Shown piece by piece: positions 14,236 through 17,242 of a DNA stretch of 17,242 bases. The stretch lies in the NCBI GenBank assembly GCA_035718085.1, contig DASTHS010000071.1, positions 1 through 17,242 on the forward strand, in the 5' to 3' direction. Numbering within the stretch: the stretch's first letter is position 1; the number at the start of each line of letters is the position of its first letter. The position numbers and the translations under genes were made by a program. The notes under the pieces were generated by a model that worked only from the letters and a program-made list of their open reading frames with translations, did not search any database and had not been told where the DNA came from. This DNA is from DASTHS01 sp035718085 (GTDB taxonomy: Bacteria; Actinomycetota; Acidimicrobiia; Acidimicrobiales; Palsa-688).

Positions 14236-15195
14236 ATGCCCGCATTGCGCCACGACTGGACGGTCGACGAGGTCGAGGAACTGCTCGGTCGCCCCTTCCA
14301 CGAGCTGCTTTGGGAGGCCCATGGCGTGCACCGCCAGGGCTTCGACCCGCAGGTCGTGGAAGCGGCCATCCTGCTGTCGATCAAGACCGGCGCCTGCCCC
14401 GAGGACTGTGCCTACTGCCCGCAGTCGGCGAAATGGGACGCCGACCTCAAGCCCGAGCGGCTGATGAGCACGGATGCCATCGTCACCAACGCCCGCAACG
14501 CCGTCCACGCCGGGGCCACCCGCTTCTGCATGGGCGCAGCGTGGCGGTCGCCGAGTGACCGCCAGGTCGACGAGGTCGCCCGCGCGGTCAGCGAGGTGAA
14601 GGCGCTCGGTGTGGAGACGTGCGTGACCCTCGGCATGCTCACGTCCGAGCAGGCGCGCCGCCTCGCCGAGGCCGGCCTGGACTTCTACAACCACAACCTC
14701 GACACCTCGCCGGAGTTCTACGGCTCCATCGTCACGACCCGCACGTACCACGACCGGCTCGAGACCCTGGCCAACGTTCGTGCCGCCGGCGTCAAGCTCT
14801 GTTGCGGCGGGATCGTCGGGATGGGCGAAGGGCGGCGCGATCGGGCCGGGCTGCTCGCCCAGCTGGCCCGGCTCGACCCGCACCCCGAGAGCGTCCCGAT
14901 CAACCTGCTGGTGCAGGTGCCGGGCACCCCGCTGTTCGGGACGGCTGAGCTCGAGCCGCTCGAGCTTGTGCGCACGGTCGCTGCGGCGCGGATATCCATG
15001 CCTGCGTCGGTGATCCGCCTCGCGGCCGGGCGTGCCCAGATGGGCGACGAGCTGCAGGCGCTGTGCCTGCACGCGGGGGCGAGCAGCCTCTTCCTCGGTG
15101 ACAAGCTCTTGACCACGGCCAACCCGGGCGACGACCGTGACGCCGACCTGCTCGCCCGGCTCGGCACCGACCTGGCGCCACCGGTCGGGAGGTAG
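14236..15195 (+). CDS. bioB: Biotin synthase BioB
   Basis: A 319-residue radical-SAM enzyme that inserts sulfur into dethiobiotin to make biotin, using a [4Fe-4S] and an auxiliary [2Fe-2S] cluster. The radical-SAM cysteines are C54, C58 and C61 (CPEDCAYCPQS). The expected ligands of the second cluster are C98 (FCMGAAWRSP), C129 (TCVTLGM) and C189 (KLCCGGIVGMGEG), with the conserved Arg in VIRLAAGRAQM. YNHNLDTSPEFY (151-162) and LGDKLLTTANP (287-297) complete the signature. The protein has the usual length. It stands alone: bioA, bioD and bioF are not in the window. Start ATG 14236. Confidence 0.97.
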   Translation: MPALRHDWTVDEVEELLGRPFHELLWEAHGVHRQGFDPQVVEAAILLSIKTGACPEDCAYCPQSAKWDADLKPERLMSTDAIVTNARNAVHAGATRFCMGAAWRSPSDRQVDEVARAVSEVKALGVETCVTLGMLTSEQARRLAEAGLDFYNHNLDTSPEFYGSIVTTRTYHDRLETLANVRAAGVKLCCGGIVGMGEGRRDRAGLLAQLARLDPHPESVPINLLVQVPGTPLFGTAELEPLELVRTVAAARISMPASVIRLAAGRAQMGDELQALCLHAGASSLFLGDKLLTTANPGDDRDADLLARLGTDLAPPVGR

Positions 15196-15235
15196 CGCCA
15201 CGTCGACCGGTCTCGCCGCTCGTCGGCGCCTGCCG

Positions 15236-15258
15236 CGGAGGGCTACCCGGACCCTCCG
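15236..15258. terminator. Hairpin between convergent bioB and rsgA
   Basis: cggaggg (15236-15242) can pair with ccctccg (15252-15258) around a nine-base loop. It lies in the junction of the two convergent genes and could end transcription from either side. No T-run. Confidence 0.35.
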
Positions 15259-16343
15259 GTCCCGACTGGCGCAGCGCTGGTGGCACCCGGTGTGTCCGGC
15301 CCTGCGGCCCGACGGTCGGCGACCTTGGCCGCCTTGCGGCGCTTGCGAGCCGCAACGCCTTGGCGCGCCGAGTCGATGGCGGACGGCCCCTGCTCGGCCT
15401 TCAGCCGCAGCCAGCCCTCCAGGCGGCCGGGGTCGAGACGCCCCTCTGCCACCGCCCCCGTGACGGCGCACCCCTGCTCGCCCACGTGGGAGCAGTCGGG
15501 GTACCGGCAGTCGCGGGCGAGCGCTTCGACGTCGGAGAACGCCTGCTCGACGCCGCCGCCCGAGCCGGCGACCGACAGCGCGCGCATGCCCGGGGTGTCG
15601 ATCAGCACCCCGCCGCCGGGGAGGACGACGAGCTGGCGGTGGGTGGTCGTGTGCCGCCCGCTGCCGTCACCGCGAACCGCCCCGGTGGCGAGCACCTCCG
15701 TCCCGGCGAGCAGGTTGACCAGTGTCGACTTGCCGGCCCCCGACAGCCCCAGCAGGGCCAGCGTGCGCCCGGCGACCAGGTAGGGCGCCAGGTCGGAGTG
15801 ACCGTCGCCGGTCGCCGAGCTGACGACGAGCACCCTGACGCCGTCCGCGACCCCCTCGACCGCCTCGACCGCCTCGGTGACGACCTCGGGCGCCACCGCA
15901 TCGGATTTGGTGATGAGCACCACAGGGGTGGCGCCGCTCTGCCAGGCCAGGGCCAGGAACCGCTCGAGGTGGCGGAGGCTCAGGCTCCCGTCGAGCGCGT
16001 CGCACACCAGGACCGTGTCGATGTTGGCCGCCACGATCTGCGAGCCCGCCCCCTTGCGGTTCTCGTCCCGGCGGAACACGCAGCGACGGGGGAGCACCGC
16101 CACGATCTGAGGTCGCCCGTCCGGCGTGTCTGTGGGGTTGACGCCCACCCAGTCGCCGACCGCCACCTCCAGGCCCCGGTCGAAGCCGGCGCGCAGCTCC
16201 GACGTCTCGGTCATCACGGTGCAGCGACCCCGGTCGACGCGGGACACCCGCCCCGGCTCCGCTGGCGGTCGGCACTGCCCGGCGAACGCCGACGCCCAGG
16301 CACGGTCCCACCCGAGGGCCTCGAGCACAAGGCCAGGTGACAC
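15243..16343 (-). CDS. rsgA: Small ribosomal subunit biogenesis GTPase RsgA (YjeQ)
   Basis: A 366-residue circularly permuted GTPase that checks maturation of the 30S subunit. An N-terminal OB-fold (about 28-85) is followed by GTPase motifs in the permuted order: G4 TKSD (145-148), G5 VSSATG (174-179), G1 GLSGAGKST (199-207), the switch GRHTTTHRQL (229-238) and G3 DTPGMR (249-254). The C-terminal zinc motif has C279, C284, H286 and C292. A basic tail (about 325-350, RQGVAARKRRKAAK) ends in a disordered Gly/Pro/Ser-rich stretch. GTG 16343 is annotated, but it sits 15 bases from the nearest Shine-Dalgarno-like AAGGAG; an in-frame CTG at 16352 is at ideal spacing, and GTG 16328 is a further option. 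Confidence 0.96.
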   Translation of the reverse strand: MSPGLVLEALGWDRAWASAFAGQCRPPAEPGRVSRVDRGRCTVMTETSELRAGFDRGLEVAVGDWVGVNPTDTPDGRPQIVAVLPRRCVFRRDENRKGAGSQIVAANIDTVLVCDALDGSLSLRHLERFLALAWQSGATPVVLITKSDAVAPEVVTEAVEAVEGVADGVRVLVVSSATGDGHSDLAPYLVAGRTLALLGLSGAGKSTLVNLLAGTEVLATGAVRGDGSGRHTTTHRQLVVLPGGGVLIDTPGMRALSVAGSGGGVEQAFSDVEALARDCRYPDCSHVGEQGCAVTGAVAEGRLDPGRLEGWLRLKAEQGPSAIDSARQGVAARKRRKAAKVADRRAAGPDTPGATSAAPVGTGGSG

Positions 16344-16489
16344 GTCGGGCAGGGAGGTCTCCTTCGATCGTCGGGTGCCCCATTGTCCATCACTGCGGCG
16401 CCCTCACTGCGGCGACGACGTCCCGGCCCGGAGCCACAGGGCCACCGGGCCGGGGGTCGTCACTCGGGAGCCGACCCGTCGATGCTCCC
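16344..16489. other. Spacer between tRNA-Ser and rsgA
   Basis: A 146-base minus-strand spacer without a gene. It holds a strong hairpin at 16422-16454 and a direct repeat of tcactgcggcg (16390-16400 and 16404-16414). Confidence 0.5.
16422..16454 (-). terminator. Strong hairpin downstream of tRNA-Ser
   Basis: cccggcccgg (16422-16431) and ccgggccggg (16445-16454) form a perfect ten-base-pair stem with a 13-base loop, 36 bases after the tRNA 3' end on the minus strand. It is the most stable simple hairpin I saw in the window. It probably ends tRNA transcription before rsgA; there is no T-run. Confidence 0.5.
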
Positions 16490-16577
16490 TGGCGGAGAGG
16501 GTGGGATTTGAACCCACGGACCCGTGAAGGTCACACGATTTCCAATCGTGCCGATTCGGCCGCTCTCGCACCCCTCC
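16490..16577 (-). tRNA. tRNA-Ser (anticodon GGA), CCA encoded
   Basis: Read on the minus strand, GGAGGGG at the 5' end pairs with CCTCTCC at the 3' end (one G-U pair), followed by a G discriminator and an encoded CCA (16490-16492). The anticodon stem is CACGA/TCGTG around a loop with GGA. The T-loop is GTTCAAATCC, and a long variable arm lies between anticodon and T arms, as expected of a class II tRNA-Ser. Its anticodon GGA reads UCC and UCU. The genome block tRNA-Ser, SRP RNA, dnaX is a known arrangement. Confidence 0.95.
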
Positions 16578-16593
16578 GTGGAACGCGGCAGTG

Positions 16594-16599
16594 AGGGTA
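16594..16599 (-). promoter_or_regulatory. -10 element (TACCCT) for tRNA-Ser
   Basis: TACCCT on the minus strand lies 16 bases before the mature tRNA 5' end, giving a short leader for RNase P. A possible -35, GAGTCA, is 18 bases upstream. Confidence 0.45.
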
Positions 16600-16627
16600 C
16601 CCCCTGGCCGCGGGCCCTGACTCGCGC

Positions 16628-16633
16628 TACGGT
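16628..16633 (+). promoter_or_regulatory. -10 element (TACGGT) for the SRP RNA
   Basis: TACGGT is seven bases before the predicted 5' end at about 16641. No clear -35 was found. Confidence 0.5.
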
Positions 16634-16640
16634 GGTCACT

Positions 16641-16775
16641 GGGCCCGGAGACCGGCGCGGTGGTCGGGTCCTGCGCAACGACGCACCGTGAACCGGGTCA
16701 GGGCCTGACGGCAGCAGCCCTCAGCGGATCGCCTCGTGTGCCGTAGATCGCCTGACCGCCGCGCCGGGCTCCCGT
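16641..16775 (+). ncRNA. ffs: Signal recognition particle RNA (4.5S-like)
   Basis: The domain IV core is exact: ggtcagg (16696-16702), closing bases, a four-base loop, and agcagcc (16713-16719), aligning base for base with E. coli 4.5S RNA around the Ffh-binding symmetric and asymmetric loops. The tetraloop is TGAC (16706-16709) where GGAA is usual. The basal stem is supported by 16647-16663 pairing with 16756-16772, 15 of 17 positions perfect and the other two an A/C mismatch and a G-U pair. Ends are inferred from promoter and stem, within about 10 bases. It sits between tRNA-Ser and dnaX, a common place for it. It works with Ffh and FtsY in co-translational membrane targeting. Confidence 0.92.
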
Positions 16776-16802
16776 CCGTCCGCCCTCCTGGTCGGCGTCG
16801 GG

Positions 16803-16845
16803 AGGCCGTCACAGCCCACCCCGCAGGCCGTCACAGCCCACCCCG
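16803..16845 (+). repeat. 21-bp tandem duplication in the dnaX promoter
   Basis: Two perfect 21-base copies (16803-16823 and 16825-16845, beginning aggccgtcacagccc) are separated by one base. The second copy abuts the dnaX -10 element, and the -35 region would fall at the end of the first copy. Confidence 0.85.
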
Positions 16846-16851
16846 TAGGGT
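16846..16851 (+). promoter_or_regulatory. -10 element (TAGGGT) for dnaX
   Basis: TAGGGT lies exactly six bases before the GTG start at 16858 and there is no Shine-Dalgarno sequence, so a leaderless transcript is expected. Confidence 0.5.
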
Positions 16852-16857
16852 GGGGTC

Positions 16858-17242
16858 GTGGCTGACGAGCCGGTGACCGCGGGGCAGGAGCCCTACCAGT
16901 CCCTCTACCGACGGTTCCGCCCGCAGCGCTTCGACGCCGTCGTCGGTCAGGAGCACGTCACCCGCGCCCTGCGCAACGCCGTGAGGGACGAGCGAGTCGC
17001 TCACGCATACCTCTTCAGCGGCCCCAGGGGCACAGGCAAGACGTCCACTGCCCGCATCCTCGCCATGGCCCTCAACTGCGAGCACCTTGTCGACGGCGAG
17101 CCGGATGGCACCTGCGAGTCGTGCGTGGACATACGGCGGGGGGCGTCCCTCGACGTCCAGGAGCTCGACGCCGCCTCCAACCGCCGACTCGACGAGATGC
17201 GCGAGCTGCTGTCCCGTGTGGCGCTCGGGACCAGGGGACGGT
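16858..17242 (+). CDS. dnaX: DNA polymerase III subunit gamma/tau (DnaX), 5' part
   Basis: The first 128 residues of the clamp-loader ATPase; the gene runs off the window. YQSLYRRFRPQRFDAVVGQEHV (13-34) is the usual opening, Walker A is GPRGTGKT (55-62), and QELDAASN (101-108) is the family signature after the zinc module. The zinc module has C74, C86 and C89, but the position of the second of four E. coli ligands (PCG) reads PDG, giving D83. DnaX loads the beta clamp at replication forks. Start GTG 16858, supported by the -10 six bases upstream. It follows the SRP RNA, as in many bacteria. Confidence 0.95.
   Translation, partial: MADEPVTAGQEPYQSLYRRFRPQRFDAVVGQEHVTRALRNAVRDERVAHAYLFSGPRGTGKTSTARILAMALNCEHLVDGEPDGTCESCVDIRRGASLDVQELDAASNRRLDEMRELLSRVALGTRGR

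Noticed and set aside
1..17242. CRISPR array, prophage, insertion sequence or integration site at the tRNA-Ser
   Set aside because: No regularly spaced repeats, transposase or integrase were seen, and no copy of the tRNA 3' end was noticed elsewhere in the window.

Overview
The window is a very GC-rich stretch (clearly above 70% G+C, with many GTG starts) that looks like core chromosome of a high-GC actinobacterium. The CYP124/125-like P450, the RsbU/RsbW-type regulators and the tRNA-Ser / SRP RNA / dnaX order all fit Actinomycetota. The style of the proteins and promoters makes me favour the class Acidimicrobiia, but that is an inference; no marker gene proves it. There are no insertion sequences, phage genes, integrases or CRISPR arrays.

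Layout, left to right. A toxin-antitoxin pair on the minus strand (PIN-domain toxin cut by the window edge, AbrB/SpoVT-like antitoxin, palindrome upstream) occupies 1-665. Next come a cytochrome P450 (+), a membrane PP2C/SpoIIE phosphatase (-), a DNA methyltransferase with an extra C-terminal domain (+), an Amt ammonium transporter with a Glu in place of the first pore His (-), and a small RsbW-type ATP-binding protein (+). These are followed by a small protein of unknown function (-), TadA tRNA adenosine deaminase (-), a Nudix hydrolase (+), an SDR oxidoreductase (-), a PaiB-like FMN-binding protein (-), a DUF1810 protein (+), a TesB-like thioesterase (-), an MFS exporter (+), an NCS1 permease (-), biotin synthase BioB (+) and the ribosome-assembly GTPase RsgA (-). 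The right end is the conserved housekeeping block tRNA-Ser(GGA) (-), SRP 4.5S RNA (+) and the start of dnaX (+).

Neighbours mostly lie on opposite strands, so apart from the TA pair there is little sign of operons. Many starts show the same arrangement: a hexamer of the form NANNNT 6-10 bases before a GTG or ATG and no Shine-Dalgarno sequence, which points to widespread leaderless or near-leaderless transcription. A minority (the transporter, the RsbW-like protein, the thioesterase, the 103-residue protein) carry a normal ribosome binding site instead.

Functional links that can be argued: antitoxin and toxin; the RsbU-like phosphatase and RsbW-like protein as possible parts of a partner-switching pathway; TadA, RsgA and tRNA-Ser in translation; SRP RNA in protein export. 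I did not find a clear new multi-gene defence system. The most unusual items are the methyltransferase C-terminal domain, the Amt pore substitution, the SRP RNA tetraloop, the shared divergent promoter in 17 bp, and the tandem repeat in the dnaX promoter.
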